From Sphingomonas sp. FARSPH (GTDB lineage: Bacteria; Pseudomonadota; Alphaproteobacteria; Sphingomonadales; Sphingomonadaceae): DNA of 64,000 nucleotides. The stretch covers positions 3,060,501 to 3,124,500 of the forward strand of contig NZ_CP029985.1 in the NCBI RefSeq assembly GCF_003355005.1, in the 5' to 3' direction. The position numbers and the translations under genes are program-made. Positions 1 through 8,602 of the stretch are shown here, piece after piece; position 1 is the stretch's first letter; each line of letters opens with the position of its first letter. The notes beneath the pieces were generated by a model that worked only from the letters and a program-made list of their open reading frames with translations, was not told where the DNA came from and made no database searches.

Positions 1-166
1 CGCAGATGATGCCAGCTTCAAATCGAGGCGCTCGGCGAGCGTTACCTCGAGCCAACACACCCCACCGCAGCTACCAGATTCGGGCAATCTGCATCGTCCC
101 ATTGTCCGGCCACGTCGGCCCACCTGCTCCCTTGCCCCAAGGCGCAATCGCCCTATTCTGTCATGC
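1..166. other. Intergenic left edge, nothing recognised
   Basis: No convincing coding frame, hairpin or promoter is seen here. A 72-codon open frame from position 6 has the erratic Arg/Pro/Ser-rich composition of a chance frame in GC-rich DNA. Confidence 0.5.
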
Positions 167-673
167 ATGCGTAATACACGCCGTCCCGGCAGGAAGCCCC
201 TCTTCTTTGCTGAGGTTGGGCTAGCTGGAGGCGCGGCGATCCACCTCGCTGCCTGGACAGCCGGTCCGTCATGGGTCGAGGCGCTCGGCGCCCCATCTTC
301 GATCGTCGCTTCCACTGCAGCAAGGAGCCCCGCCGCCGCCATCGGCACCAGCGTCATCGTCGCCATCCTCGTCGGCCTCGCCCTCTGCTGCCGGTCGGTT
401 TCGGTCGTCGATCGCGGTGCGGGCAGGCGGCGGCACATCCTCGGCGTCGCGGCAGCGCTCTTCGTGGCCAGAGGGCTGCTCGTGATTCCCTACTGGCTGT
501 CGGGGACGCGGGAATGGCGTACGCCCATCGGCCATTTCGCCGTGACCGGCCGCTGGTTCGCTGAAGGCTCGATCGTCGTGCTGGCGATAGGCGTGCTGAT
601 CGGCATCGGCCTGATCAGATCAGGTCGGGCCGAAGGGTCCCAGGTGCTGGCGGATCCCCGATCGAGCCGATGA
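167..673 (+). CDS. Small integral membrane protein, unknown function
   Basis: The protein has 168 aa and about four hydrophobic segments, near residues 18-32, 57-75, 90-107 and 131-149. Arg-rich loops lie between them, which indicates a polytopic inner-membrane protein. A His-Leu-Ala-Ala-Trp stretch in the first helix and a conserved-looking Pro-Tyr-Trp after the third resemble uncharacterised proteobacterial membrane proteins; I cannot name a family. The start is the ATG at 167, but no strong ribosome binding site precedes it. The last codons overlap the next gene as ATGA, so the two are probably cotranslated. Confidence 0.6.
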   Translation: MRNTRRPGRKPLFFAEVGLAGGAAIHLAAWTAGPSWVEALGAPSSIVASTAARSPAAAIGTSVIVAILVGLALCCRSVSVVDRGAGRRRHILGVAAALFVARGLLVIPYWLSGTREWRTPIGHFAVTGRWFAEGSIVVLAIGVLIGIGLIRSGRAEGSQVLADPRSSR

Positions 674-858
674 AGGCACTATTCTGGAGCGCCGTGATCA
701 GCGTCGTCGCTGTGCCGATCGTGGCCGCGATGATGGTGGTCGTGTCCCGGCGTAATCAGATGGGCGCATTGACCGCGTCCAGACCGCTTATATTTTCTAG
801 TTGGCCCGCGACCGGGGTGTTGGTGGCCGCCGCAGTGGCGATGATTGCCGTCCGGTGA
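670..858 (+). CDS. Small membrane protein, unknown function
   Basis: The protein has 62 aa with two transmembrane segments, about residues 5-25 and 45-60. They are joined by a polar loop with Arg-Arg-Asn and a Ser-Trp-Pro motif. The ATG overlaps the preceding stop codon by four bases (ATGA), which is the main reason for calling so short a frame a gene. It is probably a partner of the preceding membrane protein. No family is recognised. Confidence 0.5.
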   Translation: MKALFWSAVISVVAVPIVAAMMVVVSRRNQMGALTASRPLIFSSWPATGVLVAAAVAMIAVR

Positions 859-995
859 CTTGGCTCTACGACGGACTGACGTCACCTTAAGGCAGCGTTC
901 GCGGACCCGGCCGACCTAGGCGAGCTCGTTCACGCTCCCTGAAGTAGCAGGATCGAGGGCGCGAACATGCGCCACCGCTCGATCCCGCTCAGCGG

Positions 996-1277
996 TTACT
1001 TCTTGACGGCGTCGTTGAGCGCGTCCGCCTGGTTGGCGGCATCGCTGCGAACCTGGTCTGCACGGTTGTCGAGAGCTGCGGCGGCGTTGTCCATTTTGTT
1101 GGCGGCTGCACCACCCATGTTGTTCGCTTCGTCACGCATCGCGCTGGCGTTGTCCTGCATGGCATCGGCCTTGTTATCGGCGACCGAGAGCACATTGTCC
1201 GCGCCTTGCGTATTGTGATTGCACGCACTCAGGAGTGCCAGGCTGCCCAAAGCAGCGCAGATCAACTTCTTGTTCAC
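996..1277 (-). CDS. Putative Ala/Asp/Asn-rich lipoprotein
   Basis: The 93-aa protein starts at the GTG at 1277, which follows a purine-rich AGAGGGGA sequence at good spacing. A lipoprotein signal is clear: Asn-Lys-Lys, a hydrophobic stretch and the lipobox LLSAC, with Cys19 as the acylation site. The mature part is almost pure amphipathic helix, with repeated Asn-Lys-Ala-Asp-Ala and Asp-Asn-Ala-like units and no aromatic residues. This is the style of Lpp-like or YtxH/LEA-like stress proteins, but I do not recognise a named family. An open frame continues upstream of the GTG, but its composition is unlike the protein. The gene is divergent from the small secreted protein at 1721. Confidence 0.65.
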   Translation of the reverse strand: MNKKLICAALGSLALLSACNHNTQGADNVLSVADNKADAMQDNASAMRDEANNMGGAAANKMDNAAAALDNRADQVRSDAANQADALNDAVKK

Positions 1278-1720
1278 GATGGTCCCCTCTCTAGACGCTG
1301 CACTTCGCAGCCGCCTTTGCATCGCGCCATTCGCGTTCACAGGCAATATGCCCCATAGCAATGGCCGCCACCCCAGTGACGTGATATATAAAGGGGCCTG
1401 GCGAGAACCGGGTGGGCCGTTGAGCACGAAGCTCCCAAGCGCGTTCGACGGCCCTGCTTGCCAAGATCGTTCCTAGGCGGCGCGGCTCGCGCTGTGGTCG
1501 AAACGGATCGTCAGGTCTCTGTTGCGTCGCGCGTTAGCAGGACGCCGACAAATGAGGGGCTACGATTTTCTGCTACTGAGCGCGCTGTCGGCTTTAGAAA
1601 GCGTTTTTTAAGCGTTGGCCGAAAAGCCGCTGATGGCCGGCGGTGATGACGCATTTGTCATGGAACGGCGCGCATTGATCACGGCTTGAGGTAGCTCACG
1701 TTCACCATCGGAGCTTTCAC
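1278..1720. other. Divergent intergenic region
   Basis: These 443 nt separate the lipoprotein gene (minus) from the small secreted protein (plus), so both promoters should lie here. An AT-rich TATATAAA occurs near 1384. A GGAAC at 1662-1666 resembles the -35 of alphaproteobacterial EcfG general-stress promoters, but the expected CGTT at 16-17 nt spacing is not intact (GGCTT at 1683-1687). I therefore do not call it a promoter. No coding frame is supported. Confidence 0.45.
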
Positions 1721-1921
1721 ATGCGCATCGCACTCGCCATCATCGCCGCCGCAACCCTGAGCGCCAGTCCGGTCTACGCGAAGGGTTGCGTCCGCGGGGC
1801 AGCGGCCGGCGGCGTTGCCGGCCACATGGTAGGCAAGGGCCATGGCATGGCCGGTGCGGCAGCAGGATGTGCGCTGTCGCATCACCACTATGCGAAGAAA
1901 GCCGCAAAGATGAAGAAGTAA
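1721..1921 (+). CDS. Small secreted glycine-zipper-like protein
   Basis: The protein has 66 aa. A Sec signal peptide covers about residues 1-20, with cleavage probably after Val-Tyr-Ala. The mature part contains two Gly/Ala-rich repeats (GAAAGGVAGHM and GHGMAGAAAG) and ends in a His- and Lys-rich tail. Two cysteines flank the Gly-rich part. Gly-zipper proteins of this size are periplasmic or outer-membrane associated, but the function is unknown. A ribosome binding site is plausible at the CGGAGC before the ATG. The kup gene follows after 24 nt. Confidence 0.65.
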   Translation: MRIALAIIAAATLSASPVYAKGCVRGAAAGGVAGHMVGKGHGMAGAAAGCALSHHHYAKKAAKMKK

Positions 1922-1945
1922 GGCGGGCTGGACGTAGCCTATGCG

Positions 1946-3856
1946 TTGGGACGGTCTGCCCGTCCCGACATCTTCAAGGAGTACGCGCTTTTGGGCCGAG
2001 AGACGACTAATTACAGTGTCGCGCTCGGCCTCGCCGCGTTGGGCGTCGTCTACGGCGACATCGGCACAAGCCCCCTCTACGCCTTCAAGGTCGCGGTGCA
2101 GGCTGCCGGCGGCGGATCCCAGGCAGCGGTCGGCGTCGCCTCACTTGTCCTATGGTCCCTCTTCCTCGTCGTTTCATTGAAATATGCGATCCTGATCATG
2201 CGCGCCGACAATCGCGGCGAAGGCGGCGTGGTCGCGATGCTCGCCCTGCTCGGCGTGCACGATGCCAGACCACGCAGCCGGCAAGCGGCGCTTCTGGTCC
2301 TTGGCCTGCTTGGCGCGGCCCTACTCTATGGCGACGGCGCAATCACGCCGGCAATCTCGGTGCTGAGCGCAGTCGAGGGCCTGAAACTTGATGCGCCCCA
2401 CCTCGCACCGCTGGTTTTGCCCATTACCATTGTCATCCTCATCGTCCTGTTCGTCGTTCAGGCGAAGGGCACTGGCTTCATCGGGCGGATCTTCGGCCCG
2501 GTCATGCTGATCTGGTTTGGCGCGATCGCCCTGCTCGGCATCGGGGGGATCGTGCGCGACCCAGCCGTGCTGGTCGCGTTCAGTCCCGTGCGCGCGATCG
2601 GCTTCCTGCTGCAAGCACCACTTGGCGTCGGATTCACGGTTCTCGGCGCCGTATTCCTCGCGGTCACCGGGGGCGAGGCGATGTACGCCGACATGGGGCA
2701 TTTCGGTCGCTTCCCAATTCGGCTGGCCTGGTTCTCGGTTGCCCTACCGTCGCTCGCCCTGAATTATCTGGGGCAGGCAGCGCTGATAGCGAGCCGGCCG
2801 GCGGCGCTCGCCAATCCCTTTTACGGGCTGGCACCAGGGTGGGCGCATTATCCGCTCGTCATCTTTGCGACGGCCGCTACCGTCATCGCCAGCCAGGCGA
2901 TCATTTCCGGCGTCTTTTCGATGACGCAGCAGGCGATACAGCTTGGCTTCCTGCCCCGTCTCTTCATCCGGCACACCGCCCCCGACCAGGAAGGGCAGGT
3001 CTACTTGCCGCTGGCAAACTGGACTCTTGCGGTCGCGACGCTGACCGCTGTCTTGGTGTTCCGGTCGTCGGACGCGCTGGCGGGCGCCTACGGCATCGCG
3101 GTCTCGGGCTTGATGGCAATCTCGACCTTCCTCGCGGCACTGATAGCCCGCCGCTGGGGCTACAATCTCGGCCTGGTGGCGCTGATCAACGGTGCCTTTT
3201 TCATACTCGATCTCATCTTCTTTTCGGCAAATGCCGTCAAGCTGATGGAAGGCGGATGGTTTCCGCTCGTGATCGCTGCCGTTCTGGGCCTCTTGATGCT
3301 GACCTGGCGTGAAGGCGTTTTCCTCGTCGAGAACGCACGTGCGCACATGCGCGACGACGAAGATGCGTTCCTCCGCGACCTAGCCCATGCGGCTCCGTGC
3401 CGCACCGACGGGATTGGCGCTTTCCTCAGCGCCGGGCAGACGGGCATTCCGCTGTCGCTCACACACTATGTGCGTCACAGCCGATCGTTGCAGAAGCGGG
3501 TGATCCTGGTTTCCGTCGGCACAGTGGAGAAGCCGCACCTGACGGACGGTGAACGGGCCGAGGTTATCAAGCTGTCGGACGATGTGGACCGCGTGATCCT
3601 GCACTTCGGCTTTATGGAGCATTTTGACGTCCCCTCAGGGCTTCGCACCGCCGGACTTCTCGATGACGAGGCGAGTGGCCACATCAGCTACTACATCGGT
3701 CGCGAAACGGTGATCGCGGACGCTAAGATCACGGGGATGGCGCACTGGCGCGAGCGGTTGTTCGTCTCCATGCAGCGCAACACCGCCCCCAACGGCAGCT
3801 CCTTCTGCATCCCGTCGCTGCAGCTTGTCGAAATCGGTACCGAAGTAAGAATTTGA
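1946..3856 (+). CDS. kup: Low-affinity potassium transporter Kup
   Basis: This is a proton-coupled K+ uptake system of the KUP/HAK/KT family in the inner membrane. Its 636 aa match the family size. The N-terminal signature GVVYGDIGTSPLY is present near residues 32-44, followed by about 12 transmembrane helices up to residue ~455. A cytosolic C-terminal domain of about 180 aa comes last. The TTG at 1946 is the likely start because it leaves the usual ~30-residue leader before the first helix. An ATG at 1941 is in another frame. No K+ sensor or riboswitch is evident upstream. Confidence 0.95.
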   Translation: MGRSARPDIFKEYALLGRETTNYSVALGLAALGVVYGDIGTSPLYAFKVAVQAAGGGSQAAVGVASLVLWSLFLVVSLKYAILIMRADNRGEGGVVAMLALLGVHDARPRSRQAALLVLGLLGAALLYGDGAITPAISVLSAVEGLKLDAPHLAPLVLPITIVILIVLFVVQAKGTGFIGRIFGPVMLIWFGAIALLGIGGIVRDPAVLVAFSPVRAIGFLLQAPLGVGFTVLGAVFLAVTGGEAMYADMGHFGRFPIRLAWFSVALPSLALNYLGQAALIASRPAALANPFYGLAPGWAHYPLVIFATAATVIASQAIISGVFSMTQQAIQLGFLPRLFIRHTAPDQEGQVYLPLANWTLAVATLTAVLVFRSSDALAGAYGIAVSGLMAISTFLAALIARRWGYNLGLVALINGAFFILDLIFFSANAVKLMEGGWFPLVIAAVLGLLMLTWREGVFLVENARAHMRDDEDAFLRDLAHAAPCRTDGIGAFLSAGQTGIPLSLTHYVRHSRSLQKRVILVSVGTVEKPHLTDGERAEVIKLSDDVDRVILHFGFMEHFDVPSGLRTAGLLDDEASGHISYYIGRETVIADAKITGMAHWRERLFVSMQRNTAPNGSSFCIPSLQLVEIGTEVRI

Positions 3857-4075
3857 TCCATCCAAATTGTAGGCGGCGCCTCACGCGAAATTCATGTTTC
3901 GGCTGACTATTGGTTATGCATTTATCCCCCTGTGGGCGGCTCCATGCGAACAACAATGTTGATGATCGGGCGAGTTATTTGCGCGTAAAAAGATGAAAGC
4001 GTCATGCTTTCGTCATGCGACGCGAGATAAGCCCATGATGGGTATGTTGTCCCTACTATATGAAGGAGAGAGCCG

Positions 4076-4288
4076 ATGGCTGAACATAAGGGCGCGGAAC
4101 ATCATCGCACGGCCGCTGAGCACCACGAGCATGCCGCGAAGCATCACCGGTCGGCTGCCGAGCAGCACGAGGCAGGAAACCACGAGAAGGCCGGCCACCA
4201 CGCAGCGGCTGCTGGCGGGCATGCAAGTCACGCGCGCGAGCACGGCGAACAGGCGAGCCGTCACCACGCCGAGCACCACGGCGCCTGA
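4076..4288 (+). CDS. His-rich 70-aa repeat protein
   Basis: The 70-aa protein is roughly one quarter histidine and one quarter alanine, with many Glu and almost no hydrophobic residues. It is built of irregular HH-x-x-AAE/HEHA-type units that should form a highly charged helix. The ribosome binding site GAAGGAGAG lies 6 nt before the ATG. No signal peptide is present, so it is probably cytosolic. The composition suggests metal binding or a stress role; this is inference. A strong terminator follows 10 nt after the stop codon, so the gene is monocistronic. Confidence 0.75.
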   Translation: MAEHKGAEHHRTAAEHHEHAAKHHRSAAEQHEAGNHEKAGHHAAAAGGHASHAREHGEQASRHHAEHHGA

Positions 4289-4298
4289 TGGATCAGGG

Positions 4299-4330
4299 AG
4301 CGCCGGTCGGACTGTCCGACCGGCGCTTTT
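4299..4330 (+). terminator. Rho-independent terminator after the His-rich gene
   Basis: A perfect 13-bp GC-rich stem (4299-4311 with 4315-4327) closes a CTG loop and runs into TTTT. It sits just after the stop codon of the His-rich gene and marks the left border before the accessory island. Confidence 0.9.
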
Positions 4331-4530
4331 CGGACGAACCTCACGGAAGATCTGCTTCAGGCGCTCGGCCCTGAAGGATGGCCCACCTCAACCTTGGGCA
4401 CGGCGACCCACTTACGGCCGTTCACGCCGAGATTCCTCTGCACCGGCTTCGGTCATTCCTTCATCCAAACGTGCGGGCACCGCGATGGCAGCCAGTTTGA
4501 ACAATTAGCGAACCATCATACATATCTCGC

Positions 4531-7500
4531 TTGCCGGCGCCGCTCAACATCACCGCTCTCGACATTGCCGAGTGGGCTGACCGTTTCAGTGCTCGATCGC
4601 TGCTGCCAGTGCTGGTCAGGCGTCTTGTGCAGGAGGCTGGCACTGCGCTGAGCGCGATTGATTTTCCCGGCTATGACGAGGCGCAGCGGCCGGGATGGGA
4701 CGGCTGGACGGAAGCGGTCGGCGTCAATTCGTGGGTCCCGGCGGGCCGGGTGGGCTGGGAGCTAAGCGTCGCGGATGACAATCCGGGCAAGCCGAACTGT
4801 GACTGGCGGGCACGTGCAACGCTGCCAGCCGAGGAGAAGCAGGCGACGACCTTCCTGTTCGTCACCGCGCGTCGCTGGCCGGGCAAGGGGAGCTGGGTGG
4901 AGAAGCGCCGGCGCGAGCAGCTCTGGGCTGACGTCCGCGCCTATGACTCCGAAGACCTTGCGCAGTGGCTCGAGCAGTCGCCGGCGACGCGATTGTGGCT
5001 TGCTGGCGAGCTCGGGCGACCGACGGTCGGCCTACGCCCGCTTGACCAAGCTTGGATGGAGTGGGCGCAGGCGTGCCGCCCTGCCCTTTCACCCAAGCTG
5101 TTCGATGCGCCGGTCGTGGAGGCGGCTGCACGGTTCTCCACTTGGCGGGAACAGCCGCCGCATCGGCCCTGGGTCGTGACGGCTGACTCCGTTGGCGAGG
5201 CAGTGGGCTATGTCGCCGCCGCGCTGCCTGAGCCGGAGCGCGAGCGTGCAATCGTGGTCGACGATCCGCTTGCCCTTCCTGGACTGCTTGTGCAGCGAAG
5301 TTCAGGCTTGATCGTCATCGCGCACCCGCAAGCCGAAGCGCTGGCGGCCACTGCGGCCGGCAGCCACCACATGCTCTTTGCGAGAACGCATGCCACGGTA
5401 CCGGTGGAAGTAGATGTGGCGCTCAGCCCCGCCGGACGCGCTGCTTTCGAGGCCGCGCTTGGCGACATGGGAGTGGCCGAGCAGGAGCGCGACCGGTTGA
5501 CCACGGAAGCCGGCCGATCACCCACCATCCTGCGTCGTCGACTGGCGATCGCGCCAGTTCTGCGTACGCCTGACTGGGCACGCGAACCGGACCTTTGCCG
5601 TAAGCTGATGCCCATCCTGCTAGCGGGCGCATGGCGCGCGGGCGATGGAGCAGACGAGGCCTGCGTGGCGGAAGTGGCCGGTCAGCCCATCGAGGCTGTC
5701 GAGCGCGACCTTGCCGAACTGACGGCGCTGGCCGACGCGCCGGTCTGGGCTACGGCCGGCTTTCGCGGCGTCGTATCGCGCAAGGACGCGCTGTTCGCGA
5801 TTCACCACGCGCTGACCGAACAAGATCTTGCGCGATTCCTGGGTGTGGCGGAGTTGGTGCTGACGCTGGACGACCCCCGGCTCGACCTGCCGGAGGACAA
5901 GCGCTGGGCGGCGGGCATCTATGGCGTGCAGGCGGAGGTCAGCGGCGCGCTGCGCGACGCCGTCGGCGAGATGTTGGTACTGCTGGCAATTGAGGGCGAT
6001 CGATTGCTGGGCGCGCGCTTGGGCTCGGTCGTGACCCGCGTGGATCGGGTGGTCGCGGCGGTGCTGCGCGATCCCAGCCCGCGACGATGGCTGGCGCAGC
6101 ATCACCTGCGCTGGCTGGCTGAGGCGTCGCCCGACACCTTCCTGGATGCGGTCGAAGCTGATCTGCGCCAGGCCGAGCCGACCATCTTCGCGCTGCTGCG
6201 GCCCGTCACCTCGACCCACGGCCGCTGCGAACGCACGGAGCTGTTATGGGCGCTGGAGCTGCTAGCCTGGGAGCCGCGTCGGTTCGCCCGCGTGTTCGCC
6301 ATCCTGGCTCGGCTGAGCGAAGTTGAGATCAGCGACAATTGGGCCAACAAGCCTGAAGCCTCACTTGGCTCCCTAGTCCGCTGCTGGTTGCCCCAGACTG
6401 CCGCGAGCGTGGCGGAACGGGTGGCGGCAATGGGCAAGTTTGCAGCGACGGGGTCACCGGTCGCGTGGCGGCTGCTGCTCGCGCAGTTTCCGCGCGTGGG
6501 GCACGCCAGCCCGAACGTACGGCCGCGCTGGCGTGAGGTCCCGGCCGGCGCTGGCGACGGTCCGCTCACGACGGACGTGCGCACAACCATGCTGGGGGCG
6601 CTCGACCTGATGCTGGCTTGGCCCAGCTACTCAGTCGCGCAATTGGGCGACCTGCTAACCCTAATCGACGAGTTCCCTGACGAGGCCGTACTTACCCTGC
6701 TGGATCGAGCCGAAAGCTGGGCGGGGGCCGCTGCCGATGACGATCGCGCCACCTTGCGTGAGCGGCTGCGGCGCGATTTGAGTCGCCGTCAGCACCGTGC
6801 GAACGGCAATCTACCCGCATGGGAAGTACGGATTACCGCGTTCGCCGACGCGCTCGCGCCCACCGACCTGATTGAGCAACACCGCTGGCTGTTCGCGGAG
6901 CATTGGGTTCCCGAGTCGGGATACGCCATTGATGACGAGGAGAGCTGGCAGCGGCATCCCGAACGCATCGAAGTGGAACGGACCGCGGCACTTCGGGAAG
7001 TGGTGAGCGACCACGGCGTCGATGGTGTGCTGTCCCTGATCCAGGGCGGAAATGCCAGTTGGGTGATCGGTCGCCTGCTGGCGCAGATCGAGCCGGCACG
7101 CGTGACCTTCTGGGCGCGCGAACTGCTAAAACATGAGGAGTTGGGAGCAAAGGCCGACGCGGCGCTCGGCTCCTTGCTATCAGCCGTGAACGACGAGCCG
7201 CATCAGTCCACTCTGACCAGCCTGCTCGAAGGCGACCACCTGGCGGATGCGGACAAACTGCGCGTTCTGCTGGCGGCACCGGCGGAGGGTGCGACATGGC
7301 GGCTGATCGCCGATCGCCACCAGGGCCTTGCTGACGATTACTGGCGCAAGGCGGGTGTTGACGCCTTTCGACTGAACCCGCTTGACACAGCGTTCATGGT
7401 CGACCGGCTACTAGACGTTGGTCGGCCGTTTGCCGCGTTTCGGGCGCTTGGCATGGTAATCGAGACTGTCGACCCGGCGCTGCTTGCGCGCGTGCTGGCT

Positions 7501-8265
7501 GCCATGAGGACGTCGGGCGGCGATGACGTTGCCGTTGCCTGCCCGGACGGCTGGCATCTCGGCAAGGCGCTGGCGCGCGTGTCGGACAGTGGCGCCCTGT
7601 CCCGGACCGAGTTGGCGGGCATCGAGTTCGCCCTCAATCCACTGTTCCAGCACAGCGAGCACGGAACGCCGAACCTCGATTGGGTGCTCGCGAACCATCC
7701 CGGCGATTTTGTCCACCTCGTGAAGCTGATCTACAAGCGCGACGACGGCCAGGTTGATAACGACAAGGGAACGCCCGAAGCGGCGAACACGGCCTGGCGG
7801 GTCTTGCGCGAGGCGCGATGGTTGCCAGGCGCAGACGCCCACGGCTCGATCGACGTCGATGCGATGACCGCCTGGATCGATGCCGCCCGCGAGCTAGCGC
7901 GTGAGGCCGCGCGCGGCGCGATCACCGACGAAGTGATCGGCAACCTGCTCGCCTCCTCGCCTGTCGGAGCGGACGGACATTGGCCGCACGAAGCAGTGCG
8001 ACAGGCCTTGGCGCATGTCGGGACCAAGGACATCGCCGACGGCTTCATCGTCGGTAAGATGAACAAGCGCGGGGTCGTCTGGCGCGGGCCAGGCGGTGAG
8101 CAGGAGCGAGCGCTCGCCGCCGAGTTCCAGCGTGCGGCCGAAGCGATGCGCGCCGCGACGCCGTTTGCGGCACAGGCGCTTGATCGGCTCGCCAGCAGCT
8201 ATGAACATGAAGCCCGACGCTGGGACGGTGACGAGGAAGTCAACCGGCGGCTTGGACGACGGTGA
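4531..8265 (+). CDS. Very large accessory protein, possible nuclease-headed defence protein
   Basis: This 1244-aa soluble protein is not assigned to a named family. The N-terminal ~150 residues are the most structured-looking part: RPGWDG (53-58), WVPAGR (68-73), a WEL motif with Glu77, a beta-strand TFLFVTARRW (107-116) and a closing DLAQWLE. This Asp...Glu...strand layout could be a divergent PD-(D/E)xK nuclease, but no clear ExK is seen. Residues ~170-330 look like an NTPase-sized domain with no Walker A motif. The remaining ~900 residues are Leu/Ala/Trp-rich helices, like TPR/HEAT-type solenoids. The start is a TTG at 4531 without an obvious ribosome binding site; an in-frame TGA at 4498 limits extension. 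It converges on the HNH-STAND gene, so a shared island is likely. Anti-phage function is inference. Confidence 0.6.
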   Translation: MPAPLNITALDIAEWADRFSARSLLPVLVRRLVQEAGTALSAIDFPGYDEAQRPGWDGWTEAVGVNSWVPAGRVGWELSVADDNPGKPNCDWRARATLPAEEKQATTFLFVTARRWPGKGSWVEKRRREQLWADVRAYDSEDLAQWLEQSPATRLWLAGELGRPTVGLRPLDQAWMEWAQACRPALSPKLFDAPVVEAAARFSTWREQPPHRPWVVTADSVGEAVGYVAAALPEPERERAIVVDDPLALPGLLVQRSSGLIVIAHPQAEALAATAAGSHHMLFARTHATVPVEVDVALSPAGRAAFEAALGDMGVAEQERDRLTTEAGRSPTILRRRLAIAPVLRTPDWAREPDLCRKLMPILLAGAWRAGDGADEACVAEVAGQPIEAVERDLAELTALADAPVWATAGFRGVVSRKDALFAIHHALTEQDLARFLGVAELVLTLDDPRLDLPEDKRWAAGIYGVQAEVSGALRDAVGEMLVLLAIEGDRLLGARLGSVVTRVDRVVAAVLRDPSPRRWLAQHHLRWLAEASPDTFLDAVEADLRQAEPTIFALLRPVTSTHGRCERTELLWALELLAWEPRRFARVFAILARLSEVEISDNWANKPEASLGSLVRCWLPQTAASVAERVAAMGKFAATGSPVAWRLLLAQFPRVGHASPNVRPRWREVPAGAGDGPLTTDVRTTMLGALDLMLAWPSYSVAQLGDLLTLIDEFPDEAVLTLLDRAESWAGAAADDDRATLRERLRRDLSRRQHRANGNLPAWEVRITAFADALAPTDLIEQHRWLFAEHWVPESGYAIDDEESWQRHPERIEVERTAALREVVSDHGVDGVLSLIQGGNASWVIGRLLAQIEPARVTFWARELLKHEELGAKADAALGSLLSAVNDEPHQSTLTSLLEGDHLADADKLRVLLAAPAEGATWRLIADRHQGLADDYWRKAGVDAFRLNPLDTAFMVDRLLDVGRPFAAFRALGMVIETVDPALLARVLAAMRTSGGDDVAVACPDGWHLGKALARVSDSGALSRTELAGIEFALNPLFQHSEHGTPNLDWVLANHPGDFVHLVKLIYKRDDGQVDNDKGTPEAANTAWRVLREARWLPGADAHGSIDVDAMTAWIDAARELAREAARGAITDEVIGNLLASSPVGADGHWPHEAVRQALAHVGTKDIADGFIVGKMNKRGVVWRGPGGEQERALAAEFQRAAEAMRAATPFAAQALDRLASSYEHEARRWDGDEEVNRRLGRR

Positions 8266-8602
8266 ACCTGTCGCCGCGTCCAAATCTAAGGGAGCGAGTT
8301 GATGACACTCTGCTATACCTGTCGGAGAAGCCCCCAGTCAAAGTGACAGAACGTTGTCTAGCAGAACCCTACGGTCGTTGATGGCTGCTCTTACGACCCA
8401 CATTCGGTATTCAAAGGCTCAAGGCACCCCACAAACCAGACGCTCGTTTAGCCTTACCATTTTGGCGTCACCTGGGCCGTTTGATGATTGGCAGCTTTCG
8501 AAGCTGGATCGCCGGAAAGCGGACTCGGGCTCTTGGGCACGGCAGACACGCTTAGTCAGTGGCAACGCTCGGAAAACGCTGTTGCTCGCGAACAGCGGGA
8601 GT
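8266..8602. other. Intergenic region between two convergent giant genes
   Basis: These 337 nt hold no supported gene and no clear terminator hairpin. The base composition is less GC-rich than the flanking genes. Confidence 0.5.

Noticed and set aside
1662..1687. GGAAC-based EcfG-type stress promoter before the small secreted protein
   Set aside because: The -10 CGTT is not present at the right spacing; only a partial match remains.
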